The notes under the pieces are model-generated. The model was not told where the DNA came from, did not search any database, and worked only from the letters and a program-made list of their open reading frames with translations. Positions 23,001-32,200 of a stretch of 64,000 bases of DNA are shown piece after piece. Where the stretch lies: NCBI RefSeq assembly GCF_019649055.1, contig NW_026570359.1:62001-126000 (forward strand), read 5' to 3'. The number at the start of each line of letters is the position of its first letter. Position 1 is the first letter of the stretch. The position numbers were made by a program, and so were the translations under genes. Source of the DNA: Paramacrobiotus metropolitanus (taxonomy: Eukaryota; Tardigrada; Eutardigrada; Parachela; Macrobiotidae).

Positions 23001-23905
23001 CACCTTCGAAACTGCGGACCGACCGCGGGACTCATTTCCGCAATCAGTTGTTAATGTCCGTAACGGACATTTGCGGCGTGAAGCAGTTAAAAACAACTGC
23101 CTACCACCCAGAAGGCAATGGATTATGTGAGCGCCAAATGGCACCTATAGCAGAGGCGCTTTCAATGTTTGTAGATAGCAAACACCGTGACTGGGATGTG
23201 TACGTGCCGGCTGTTGTTTTTGCTCACAATTGCGCTAAGCAGTGTACTACCCAGGCCAGCCCGTTTTACCTGCTATTCGGAAGAGAGGCAACGTTGCCTC
23301 TAGACACAGTTTTCAAGACCAATCAGCAAAAGGGTTACACTGACTATCCTGCGTACACTAAAGAATTTATTCAGACTCTCGAATCCGCTCATGAAACTGC
23401 ACGTGTACAAATACGGGAGCAGCAAAATAGAGATGCTGCTAGGGTGAATGAGCACCGTACAAATACTGTATTTGAGGAGGGCAGTTTGGTTCGGGTACAG
23501 CAGTTTGCAAGAAAGAAAGGTCTAGCCGACAAGCTATCTTTTAAATTTAAGCAGCCCTATCGTGTACTTAAACGTTGTTCTGATAATGTATACAAATTAA
23601 TACCTTTATTTGGTAAAAACCCGAAGCCGGACAAGTACAACGTTGACCGAATGCAGAAATACATCCCACGTATTTCCGGTGTTGTGGATACAGCAGCAAA
23701 TTTGCCGGGTAATTCCCAACAAACTTCTGCTCGAGATCCACCGTCAGAATTGCAATCAGCTGACCACATCACCAAAAAGGGAAAACATCGTGGAAAAAAG
23801 CGGGTCAACTACCGACTACTAACTCGCAGTCTAAAACCAGCGCCGTCTGTGTCGAAACGTGGACGGTTGATTAGGCGTCCAACTCGATACATAAACGAGC
23901 ATTAA
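19991..23905 (+). CDS. pol: Gypsy pol polyprotein (protease, RT, RNase H, integrase)
   Basis: Uninterrupted frame open from upstream of 19949 to the stop at 23903-23905. Residue numbers below count from the ATG at 19949. The protease has DTCA at about 71-74 in ALIDTCAAVSIVS, where DTGA or DSGA is usual. Reverse transcriptase has LDCFSGFWQIPV, the MPFGLCYAPATFQ block and the catalytic box YLDD at 537-540. RNase H has VIDCDACGYGLGAVLSQ and ITELECLAVVFA. Integrase has an HHCC zinc domain (H near 886, SCEECQARK) and a DD35E core (D about 965 in AMDILGPF, D about 1023 in TDRGTHF, E about 1060 in NGLCERQ). There is no chromodomain. The C-terminus is basic. It is probably expressed by frameshifting from gag. 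Confidence 0.95.
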   Translation, partial: LDAAVNRGNTAAATVDKPLPETTPIAGVYSADTSLPTISTGFTYTVDINNIRVAALIDTCAAVSIVSREFCEAHSIPCTPLPSEHKGVCVVGVGGGRVSLRTAYCDANVRIGKSDFQHSFYVWEGYPQFSVLIGMDFLQSKPLSIDVQGRQLIYSAVEGTADPHGPGPPIPAEGSNEITALPFSQDTCAASELLPASKPPRGFRKVYALSQVVIPPRSSVIANAKVLKAPDNGTFIFLPEDSTLQSAQVYSPSAIVQVRNGRFCTMLMNNSDRRRVIRKGALLGTIDWYEEEEEVQVHALSAEEEAQHAQALEEFERLLPELRINKELTKEQLVQLLQVLRKNRKVFPTSKNPYGFSEAQSHHIDTGTAQPVNSTPRRTSWKGRKLIQNEVQKMLDSGIIRKSQSPWSSPVVIVHKKDGGIRFCVDFEDLNKITRKNVYPLPLIDDLLQAVGTADWYTGLDCFSGFWQIPVAEEDQPKTAFCTQDGLYEFLRMPFGLCYAPATFQMTMDSILNGLKWTIVLVYLDDLVVFACSFEEHLERLDMVLSALREAGITVQPKKCSFAMRELKFLGHIIDANGVRTDPDKIKAISGFPKPVSQTDVKSFLGLASYYRKFIKNFAHLAQPLTVLTKKEVYVTAVWGELEDKAFSSLKEALCTAPVLSRYDPNKPIVIDCDACGYGLGAVLSQDGHIVECASRGLSAAEKKYGITELECLAVVFAVTKFRHYVEFGKFTVRNDHKALTSLRKHRGPNARLTRWALLLDPYDMVLEYRKGCLNGNADCLNRFPIDEPPIDEVDLPEVAAWVISCDVTDDYECLRKEQEKDEVLRELVRNVADLSKAHAPFYERFVIQHGVLYRTRRHNGCDHLCFVVPRHTRADILRSAHDIPMAAHMGVEKTWDIVARRFYWTGMISYVRRYIESCEECQARKIPKKGTHGLLQPMPIPPAFHTLAMDILGPFPVSDKGNKYIVVAVDHLTRFVIAKALQKDTAQEVADFFITEIVFKYGTPSKLRTDRGTHFRNQLLMSVTDICGVKQLKTTAYHPEGNGLCERQMAPIAEALSMFVDSKHRDWDVYVPAVVFAHNCAKQCTTQASPFYLLFGREATLPLDTVFKTNQQKGYTDYPAYTKEFIQTLESAHETARVQIREQQNRDAARVNEHRTNTVFEEGSLVRVQQFARKKGLADKLSFKFKQPYRVLKRCSDNVYKLIPLFGKNPKPDKYNVDRMQKYIPRISGVVDTAANLPGNSQQTSARDPPSELQSADHITKKGKHRGKKRVNYRLLTRSLKPAPSVSKRGRLIRRPTRYINEH

Positions 23906-24114
23906 GCGCCGCCTTCCGGCACTGGAAGAGTAGCTTTCTATTGGCTGCTAGCTGATTTAGTTCACACGCGCCAGGTCAAGAAGACAAAGAGCAGTCACGC
24001 CGCACTGCTGATCAGTTTATAAAGTGAGCTGTCAACATTCACTCTAAGAATTCATTTTCAGACCGAACAAGTTTCTTATTTTTAAATTTTTTTTGTCTCA
24101 AAGTTTTCGTTAAT

Positions 24115-25854
24115 ATGAATTACGATAATCAGTTTCCATGCGGTGCCTGTCGCGCCGCTTACGCTCGATCGTACGTAGAGGGAACTCCTTTCGAAATCCC
24201 CTCTTGCCCACATGTTGCAGTCCGCAGTTTTGGGGAGATTCCTTTTGGCTGCTTTACTGAGGAGGACTATCAGTTGGTCCCCGCGCGTACTCGCGTGTTA
24301 TTCACTGCAGCCTGTTCGAGATTAAAGGCTGCTTATCAAGAATTACGTGAGTCGCCCCGTCATCAAGCATGCCTGTCGGAAGCCATGAAAGGGGCGCTGA
24401 ATGAAGCTCACCGAGTCTTCTTTGAAAACTTTACGGTGACCCTCTACGATTTCGGACCGGAACCGAGTGGCGTATTCCAACCCACCGCTGCAGGCGACCG
24501 TTCACACGGCAGCCAACACGTCTGCTGCAGCCCTGTTCAGTAGCCAAGGCCTTTCGGGGATCTTTCCCGGCTGCTCGGGCGTGACACTGCCGGCAGTAGT
24601 GTTCAATGGAAGTCCTTCCATTACATCCGTAGCTGGCCCACCAGTGACTTATGCAGCCACTTCGAATAACGCCAGCTTGCAAGGCCCTTTGGGGACCTTT
24701 ACCGGCGGTTCCAGCGGAAACCCTTCCGCTGTGCACATGGCTGGCACAGCAGCAGCTCCCGTGGCAGCTGCGTATCATGCCAACGCGCAAGGCCTCTCGG
24801 GGACCTTCCTTTACCGCTCAAGTGGAAACCCTTTTACTGTGTTTATAGCTGGCACAACAACAGCTAATGCAGCAGCTGCTTATCGTGCCAGCGGGCAAGG
24901 CCTCCCTGGGACCTTTAATAATACCGGTTTGCCGATTTCAGCGCCGTCTGGAATCATGCCTAGCAGATTTTCATCTGCTCCGCTTCTTGACGGCGCCCTT
25001 GGCACGTTGAACAGTGGTGTCCGCACTGCTACCAGTTCGGTGGTGCATCCTTACGCACCTGGCATGTCTGTTCCGCAGCCCAGCGTTGAACCAACAACGC
25101 TTCGAGGAAAAACCGCTCGAGAGCTGTTGGATACCCGTTACACGAAGTACAGCGGCACGATTAGCAGCAAAACTACTCGCAATCAAATCAATATAAATGG
25201 TGGGCTGCATGGGAGTATCAAGAAGTGGAAGGATACGGTTGCCTGGTGAAGAGATTTCCTCTCTTGATGCGGGAGTCCCCGAACGTTGCGCAAATGGTGT
25301 ACGAATGCACCATTCCATTTGGGTACACTGGACCATCGGCAGCCGATGTCGCACGTCGACGTCCCGACATCGTAACCCCGTCTCACTGGATTCCCGGCGA
25401 GAAATCTACGCAACCACCGGCACCATTTCAAGACGTTACTGAAGAGGGAGACAGCAGTGCCGATAACATGCCATTGGCTGCTGAAGCCGAAAACTCAGGG
25501 GAAAAAGAGGATGGAACGGACACACACCAGAGCAAGCTTAGCGAAAAAGCTGCTGACGCGTTCGACGGCATGGATGTCGTCTCTGAAGGAGAAGCGGAAA
25601 ACGATATCAATGGCGCGTTTGTCCGAGCCAAACTGACGCTGGAGAACGCAACGTCCGAAGCGAGCGAGCTGGTACCGAACGCGGCCACCGATCCGCTCTG
25701 TCTTGAGCCTTGTGAAGTGGCCACCAACACACTGGAAAACATGGACATCGTCACTGAACGCGAGAAGGTGAACAGTGTCGCAGCGGCCGAAGATGGCGAA
25801 GGAACTGCGGAGCCGACGGATCCGTATGACCTTCCATTGGACTGTTCTGAGTAG
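24115..25854 (+). pseudogene. Third ORF of the Gypsy element, unknown function, frame-broken
   Basis: Three overlapping frames follow pol: 24115-24543 (142 codons), 24467-25249 (260 codons) and 25225-25854 (209 codons), in frames 1, 2 and 1. Short overlaps suggest one ancestral protein of about 560 aa with two compensating shifts. The N-terminus is Cys-rich (FPCGACRAAYARSY ... SCPH). The middle is a Ser/Thr/Ala/Gly-rich repeat region with QGLSGTF-type units spaced 45, 36 and 36 residues (24545, 24680, 24788, 24896). The end is acidic. I see no signal peptide, membrane segment or fusion motif, so it does not look like an envelope protein. I do not recognise a family. Confidence 0.65.
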
Positions 25855-26002
25855 CCTGTTTTAGTAAGCACAATCTTTGGGTACTTTATTCCATTTTGTC
25901 ATTTCTTTTACAAGTATTACTGTATTTTAGCCATTTGGGAGTGATACTTTTTCTTGTTTGCTTTCTTTTAATTTGTACGGGCTGAGGGCAGCCCTTTTCC
26001 CA

Positions 26003-26015
26003 CCGAGGGAGGATG
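26003..26015 (+). promoter_or_regulatory. Polypurine tract of the Gypsy element
   Basis: GAGGGAGGATG immediately precedes the TGTCA start of the 3' LTR, the position of the plus-strand primer in LTR elements. Confidence 0.75.
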
Positions 26016-26334
26016 TGTCATGTTGTGTATCGGGTGGCTGTTACGTTAGAAGTCGGGGGGATGATGCGTGCACGACGACGTAGAAGGGATTCTTGTTTTT
26101 GCTTTTCTGCCATTTTCTATATTTTTTAGCTTTTCTTCTGATGCGGAGCAGTAAATCTGCTGGGAGACGTAACAAAAGTGAATTTGTCGTGTCCCGTTCT
26201 TTTCCCATTAAATGCCTATGCGGAGCAGTAAATCTGCTGGGAGACGTAACAAAAGTGAATTTGTCGTGTCCCGTTCTTTTCCGCAGTGGGGAAAACCTAG
26301 AAAATCACGGGGGTATCGCATTGCCCTTGTGACA
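26016..26334 (+). repeat. 3' LTR (319 bp) with 77-bp tandem duplication
   Basis: Same ends as the 5' LTR. The 77-bp unit 26141-26217 is followed directly by a second copy from 26218. The length excess over the 5' LTR is exactly 77 bp. Because reverse transcription normally makes both LTRs identical, the duplication should have arisen after insertion. Confidence 0.93.
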
Positions 26335-26545
26335 GTACTGACTTTTCACCCATTCACGAAATTAGGTATATGTGGATGGATGCACACTGTGCAGTACTTT
26401 ATACAAAGTACTGACTTTTCACCTATTTCACGAAATTAGGTATATGTGGATGGATGCACACTGTGCAGTACTTTACACAAAGTACTGACTTTTCACTATT
26501 TCACGAAATTAGGTATATGTGGGTGGATGCACACTGTGCAAAACT
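26335..26545. repeat. Minisatellite, three units of 73-74 bp
   Basis: Units start GTACTGACTTTTCAC at 26335, 26408 and 26482, each with ATTAGGTATATGTGGATGGA and GCACACTGTGCA. Diverged copies end at 17534 on the other side of the Gypsy element, so the retroelement split the array. Confidence 0.9.
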
Positions 26546-27293
26546 TGTATTAGTACTTGTCTGGATGATGTACTTATGTTGTACATAAATTTATGTACTG
26601 TATAAACTCGTAGGTACACAGTTCAACCTGAATTTGTACAACTTTAAAAGTACAAGTACAAGTTTCCTTTAAAACGAAAAACTCCTGCGCATAGCGTTGA
26701 CCAAAATTGATATGATTCTGCAACGTACTTATCGTTTCCATCCCACCGGTTATCTTGCATAGTTTATTGCTGCGCGAGTGTTCCGCTTATTCGGCATCTA
26801 TCAGTTACGGACACGGTAGCAGCTTTTGCGTCACCTAGTGTCCTGTAAAGGAGAGCAGGGAACGAAATATGCTGAAAGATAAAGCGTAAGCTGGAAATCT
26901 AATGCTAATTGGTGTCACATCTGGCAGATGCCCCCCACCTTGATTTTTATTTCGGACAGATTCATCAACATGAAAAGGCGTTGGCATCTGATTCATTTAG
27001 ATTTACGTAGATTTAACCTATCTTGAGAGCTCATTAAGGCAAAGATTAACGATATTGTGTTACTGCGGTTCATCAAGCAACAAAACGTGTGTTTAAATCT
27101 CCCATTTTTATGCTTTAATATCCGTTTATCGAATTAATACAATACAATTAGTGAATTATAAAAGAAAGCATAGAAACAACTCTATAAAACATTACATGGT
27201 CTTGTCGTTTATCACTGCAACGACGTTTGCATAGTAATGAATTATGTACAGGTATGTACAAATGACTAATTAAGCACTGCATGCAAAACGATC
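26546..27293. other. Intergenic, nothing recognised
   Basis: No gene or repeat family supported. The last part (from about 27090) begins the segment that is duplicated at 35.8-37.0 kb. Confidence 0.4.
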
Positions 27294-27877
27294 TTAATTT
27301 TCAAGATGTACCACTTGAAAATTGCGCACGACATCGGCATAAGCAGGAGGCAAATCCGTGTGCAGCTCGAACAGTTCACTGTACAATGGCGGTGCATCTA
27401 GTACGCCGGCATCGGCCGGGGACGATCCCGTCGATATGGAAGTAACAATACCGTCGACATCTTCCGTTGCTTCCACTATTGCATTCCTTCGGCAATGCAA
27501 CCTCTTCCTGTTCTGGTGCGGAATACCCCTGCGATGCTGCACTTCTCCTGTACACGTCAGGCTAGCGCTCTCACGCAGTCCACCGAGGAGCGTCCAAACG
27601 GTATCGATAATTTCCATAAAAAGGAGAGATCCTTTCATAACGAACCCGATAACAGTGTCTCCCTGAACAGTAACTATCACGGCGCTGGTGGATAGGAATG
27701 CAGTGTATACCGAGGAAAACACACAAGCCAATAATCCTCGTACGGGAAAGCAAGGCTGCCGGTACCAGGTTTTCAGCCACGATTGTGCGTACTTCAATCG
27801 GAGAAAAAGTCCGGTAAGGTTCCCGAACGGTATCCAGATTATTATGGTATATTTCACGATGACATCGACGACGGTAT
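27294..27877 (-). CDS. Multi-pass membrane protein with two C-terminal PPxY motifs (3' exon)
   Basis: Minus-strand frame of about 193 codons starting after an acceptor-like CTTTGCAG and ending at 27294. Upstream exon(s) were not identified, so the true start is unknown. It has three hydrophobic segments: around KYTIIIWIPFGNLTGLFL, LLACVFSSVYTAFLSTSAV and VIGFVMKGSLLFMEIIDTVW. A soluble tail ends with two PPxY motifs in APPLYSELFEL and DLPPAYADVV. PPxY motifs bind WW domains of Nedd4-family ubiquitin ligases. Several membrane segments plus tandem C-terminal PPxY recall LAPTM-type endolysosomal proteins, but that is only an architectural comparison. A paralogous, decayed copy lies at 36070-36634, and both copies keep the PPxY tail. 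Confidence 0.55.
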
Positions 27878-29255
27878 CTGCAAAGTAACCGGTGCTATTT
27901 AAAGGGGAAACAGGCTGAGAACAGCTAAAAGGGATTACTTATATTTTAGCTGATATCCTACTGAATACATACCTTTTACGCTGAACTGACACGTCAGCAT
28001 CACAGTCCCTACGACTAATTTTAAAACAAAGAAATTCCGTAAAAAATAATATCGCTAGATTTCAACGTAATCTAGCTTCAACCCTTTAGCTAGCATAGTC
28101 ATTTCACTAACGAACAGACATGCGCACAGAAGAGTGCAGCGCGAGTCGCTATATATACCGAATTACAGTATATGCCTTCTACGACGCATATTTTGTTTAC
28201 ATTTCTTTGAATTACACGTGGTTAAGATAACTCATTCTGTCGTCGGATAAGGCGACTAAGCGTGTTTACAAAAATAAACAACACATGTAGACGGATTACC
28301 ATTTATCTGCGCGGCACACGTGTCGAAGTGTGACTGAAAGTGTGTTATTGAATTATTCGGCGTACGACGATGAGCTCATATCGCCACACGTGAGACCCAA
28401 CCTATAATCGAGAAAACGCTATCGCTACTTGTAATTTTCTAATATCCATTCTCCTTATCAAACGGTTAAAATTTTATTTGTGTAGTTGTTTTTGAGCAAT
28501 AAGCAGTACCTGAACAAATGTAGGTAGGAGCATTCTAAGCGATGATAAAGGGAAACCGTTTAATCCTGTTATCTCGCTGTTCACAGTTCACACGTTCTTT
28601 TGCCGCTGACCGTTAACACTTCTTCCAGGTTTTAGTACGCCGAAAAGGCAATATTATATAGTAGCCGGTGTCGCTAGTTACAAGTGTGCTATAGGCGATC
28701 ACGAATACAAATGTGATGATGGACAGAATTTAAATCGATTTGAGATTTAACGAGTTAAATGTGTAAGTAGCGGGCTATGCTTGGACTATCAATATGACAA
28801 AGCTATAATTAATTCATAAATGTACATGTGTCTGTGTAGCACTGTACTTTGTGGCTGTAGAGCATACTGTAGATGATGTATCCCTAGGTACATTCCACTC
28901 CATACTCCACTATCTACAGGTAAAGCAGGCCGTGGTCGCTTTGAAATATCGATCGAAAGGATTCCCTGCTTAGCGTTCTACCAGATCGACGTGGAAGCTG
29001 TTTGATACGTGGATAGTAGTTCGTTAAAGCTAATATGCGTACCCAATGTTTATATTTATTAATACATCGAATCACATTAGGTAATTTTATTCATTATCTG
29101 GGTAATTTTTTTTCTATCTGCACAATTCCGAACTCATTGTGCACGAAAAACAAGAACCACAAGCCTTGCACGGACAATTTCAATAAGAGTCCCAGTTTGG
29201 GAACACTGAACTTGTAAGTTTCTGTACAAATTTTTGCCTGTACCTCCTAGTGTGA
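27878..29255. other. Intergenic and 5' region of the Kelch gene, duplicated elsewhere
   Basis: The part near 28190-28345 matches 36890-37030. The part at 28785-28980 matches 58441-58690 and 59823-59970, including ATATGACAAAGCTA, GATGTATC and a GCTTT ... TATCGATCG block. The position upstream of every Kelch copy suggests promoter sequence. Confidence 0.5.
28785..28980 (+). promoter_or_regulatory. Conserved upstream block of the BTB-Kelch copies
   Basis: Three separated copies share the same ordered words (ATATGACAAAG, GATGTATC, CCGCTTTGAAA-type, ATCGATCG). No single motif proves function. Conservation next to decayed genes may only reflect common duplication. Confidence 0.35.
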
Positions 29256-32200
29256 ATGGATCCTACTAGCTCCGAACCTTCTCCTTCGATTTTTCTGCAG
29301 CCTGTTCTGAATGTTCCTAATGACCGTTTTGATGTGTCGCTCCGAGGAGCGGACGATCAGTCCAAACCAATCCAATGGATTCCCTGTCACCGTGCAATTC
29401 TCGTAGCTAAAAGTACCTACTTCCGGTCCATGTTCGCTTCACAGATGAAGGATTCTCATGAAGAACAAATCCAGCTGCAGGATATTCCTCATGAAATTCT
29501 TGACCAGTAAGTGCAGCTGTACGTCTGTAGCCGGCAGAAAGGTTGACAGGCTCACGGAACAAACCTTTTTGCCGGCAAAAAGGTTTGTTAACTTTTTTGA
29601 CGGGCAAAATGGCTCACGGTTGGTAAATATACGTGTTACGAGGTCCGGTGCCTAGATCTGTTGCAAATAACTGTTGATAACTATTAACTCATGATTTCGA
29701 CTTATCTTTAGTATCGATAGTCTTTCAAATATAAAAGCATTCCGTCCACCAGTTCTTGCAGTAGTGCGAACTCAGTTTTTTGCAAAAATTATTGATAACG
29801 CAAATTTATGTAAATTTACGATTACTAGTTGCCAGTTTGAAATCGGAGTAGAAGTCAGATAAGAGAGACCGCTCAAGGCATCATACACAACACAGCAAGT
29901 ATCGAAAAATAATTCTTTAATGCAACACAAAATACCCCTTTATAGATTGGTAAACCATAGTTCTGGGATGATTTTCAGCTTACCCGTCCGTGTAACCGAT
30001 GCGCTTCGACGTTGAAGCGCAACCGTTACCCTAACTACGAGTAACTCGCAACTCTCCTGCACAGATCAACAAAATTTTTGTTTGTTGGAACTAAAAGTGC
30101 ATCCAGCGACCCAGACTCACACTCCAAATCTCATAGTTAACATTTTTGACGTACAGTAATACCACATTTACCACATTATAGCATCAAAAATGAATTTTTC
30201 AGTTCCACTTTGGTGTTCAATTTCTTTCTTGGCACGGAAGCGTACTCGACTTATGATTGGACGATTGATTTTTTTGCTGAGTCATGGCTAATTTTTTACG
30301 CGGCTCCCCATTACCCGACGCGCATCGATTATCCAAATGCAATTGGCCTCTACCAATGTATCTGTAAGTCTATAATCATAAACGTTCGACTGCACTACTG
30401 AACTCGCTTACGGGGAAAAATGTTTTTTTATCAGACATTGGATATTTAGATTAGAATCGCCTCTAAACTTCTGTAGATCAGAAGCCGCTATTACTGTCTG
30501 CCTGTGTTTTGTCAGTCCAGTACGGTCACAAGGTGGTCAGAAATGTTGTTTGGCATTAAAATGACAAAACACAGTTGTTTTTATATGTTGTTTGACATTA
30601 ACTTTGTGAGACTGCGTGCCGGGCAGGATGGCTCACTTTGGTGAGCCTGGGTGCCGGGCAAGATAGCTCACGTTCGTGAGCCATCTTGCCCGGCAAAATG
30701 GCTCACGATTACATGTGAAGTTTGTGTTATCTGTACACGAACATTAAGCTAGGACAACAAAACTGGATATCAGTACTATTGAATCACGTTTATCTCGCAA
30801 AAAAGTATCAGTTCACCGTGCCTAATGCAGTCTTTGAAACACCGCAAAATTAATAAGACTATCGTGACACATTTAAGTTTTTAACCATTGCGCGGCGCAT
30901 AATTACACACATAATTATTCAGTTTGTAGTTGTATAGGTAACACAGTGAAAAAGAGTGCATTCAAGTACCATTAGCTAAAATTATTCTTCGGTTTGGGTA
31001 GAGAAACCCTTACACGTGAGCCATCCTGCCCGGCACACAGGCTCACGCTCATACAAGTAAGATAGCCACGCAAGTGTCTAAATAGTGACTCTGAAGTCCA
31101 TAATTATGCCGCTCTTGTCAGATGCGCTGTGCCATGGCAGTGCTATTGCATAATACTTAGGCGAGCCGCTTGTGTATATTCCATAATATTATCTTCTAAG
31201 GTAAGTTGGTAACGTTACTAACTTATTTCGCTTCATCATGCAGCAAAATCATCATGATATAGCTAAAAAAAGAGCAGAGCAAAAACTTTTAAGTTTTCGA
31301 GTGCAAACGTTCTTGAGACATCCTGCCCGGCACGCAGGCTCACGAACGTGAGCCGGTCAGAATGGCCCACGCCTGTGAGCATATTTGACAAACGGGATTG
31401 CTCTAGAGTATAAGGATTTGGCACCTGTACGGTAAAAATAAGGTATGCGACAGTTGCCTTTACGTGATCTTTGCAACAATTAGAATAACATGTGAGACTT
31501 GAAACTATTGCAAACTTTACAGTGCACATACCGTATGTGCACTTTTACCGTGAGCCATTTTGCCAGGCAGGATGGCTCACGGGTCCCAAATTTCACCACA
31601 TGCTTGGCGGCATTGTGCACAAGTCTAAAGCTTTGTTGATAAGTGCTAATGTTGATTGACACCTTCGATATTTTGATAACCGAACAACAAATTAGAACAC
31701 CATGGAAAACCCATTTTTGGTCTACGCAGACACGTATGCAGGTAGTACTTATTTAAATCAATAGGAATAGTTTTATGCAAATTTAATAACGCTTCTGTGA
31801 GAAATTTAAGAATGCTGTCCGTGCCTTTCACTAGCAGTACACTTATGGTTAGCACAGCAAAGCAGTCAGCCAGTCTTCATAAGAATCGTGGTACAATACT
31901 CCCAACGTATGTAGATTATTATTGTATACCTATCACAAGGTCCAAAGAGCTGGTACAAAATAAAAAAACAACTTTACCCCAAAAATTTGTTGGCGAAATT
32001 TTTCCCAGTTGGCTAAAGTACATATGTTACCGTACGTAGCTTCTGTACATATTGTACTGCACTAACACATATGTATGCAGAACAAAACCCGATTTAATTA
32101 AATGCGTTATCTCGTTCGCATAGCGTCTTCACAATGGCGGTCACACTGCGGTGATCCATGATCGTGAGCCATTTCGCCCGTAAAAAGTTAACAAACCTTT

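Larger units (their letters stand above)
17535..26334 (+). mobile_element. Ty3/Gypsy LTR retrotransposon, 8.8 kb
   Basis: Complete element: 5' LTR 17535-17776, gag, pol, a third ORF, a purine-rich tract (GAGGGAGGATG just before 26016) and 3' LTR 26016-26334. The LTRs begin TGTCA and end TGACA. GTAC flanks both sides (17531-17534 and 26335-26338), a 4-bp target duplication. Pol order is protease, reverse transcriptase, RNase H, integrase, which defines Ty3/Gypsy. Apart from a 77-bp tandem duplication in the 3' LTR, the LTRs differ at about three positions in 242, so insertion was fairly recent. The site of insertion is one unit of a 73-74 bp minisatellite. Confidence 0.95.

Noticed and set aside
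20074-23808. Minus-strand frames of 70-140 codons across the Gypsy pol region
   Set aside because: They are shadows of the strongly supported pol frame and have no recognisable domains.
24115-25854. Envelope protein, which would make the Gypsy element an errantivirus-like retrovirus
   Set aside because: No signal peptide, transmembrane anchor, cleavage site or fusion peptide is visible; the composition is repeat-rich and acidic.
27294-27857. Start codon at 27857 for the PPxY protein
   Set aside because: The codon there is GTG, and the frame stays open upstream to a splice-acceptor-like site, so it is an internal exon edge, not a start.
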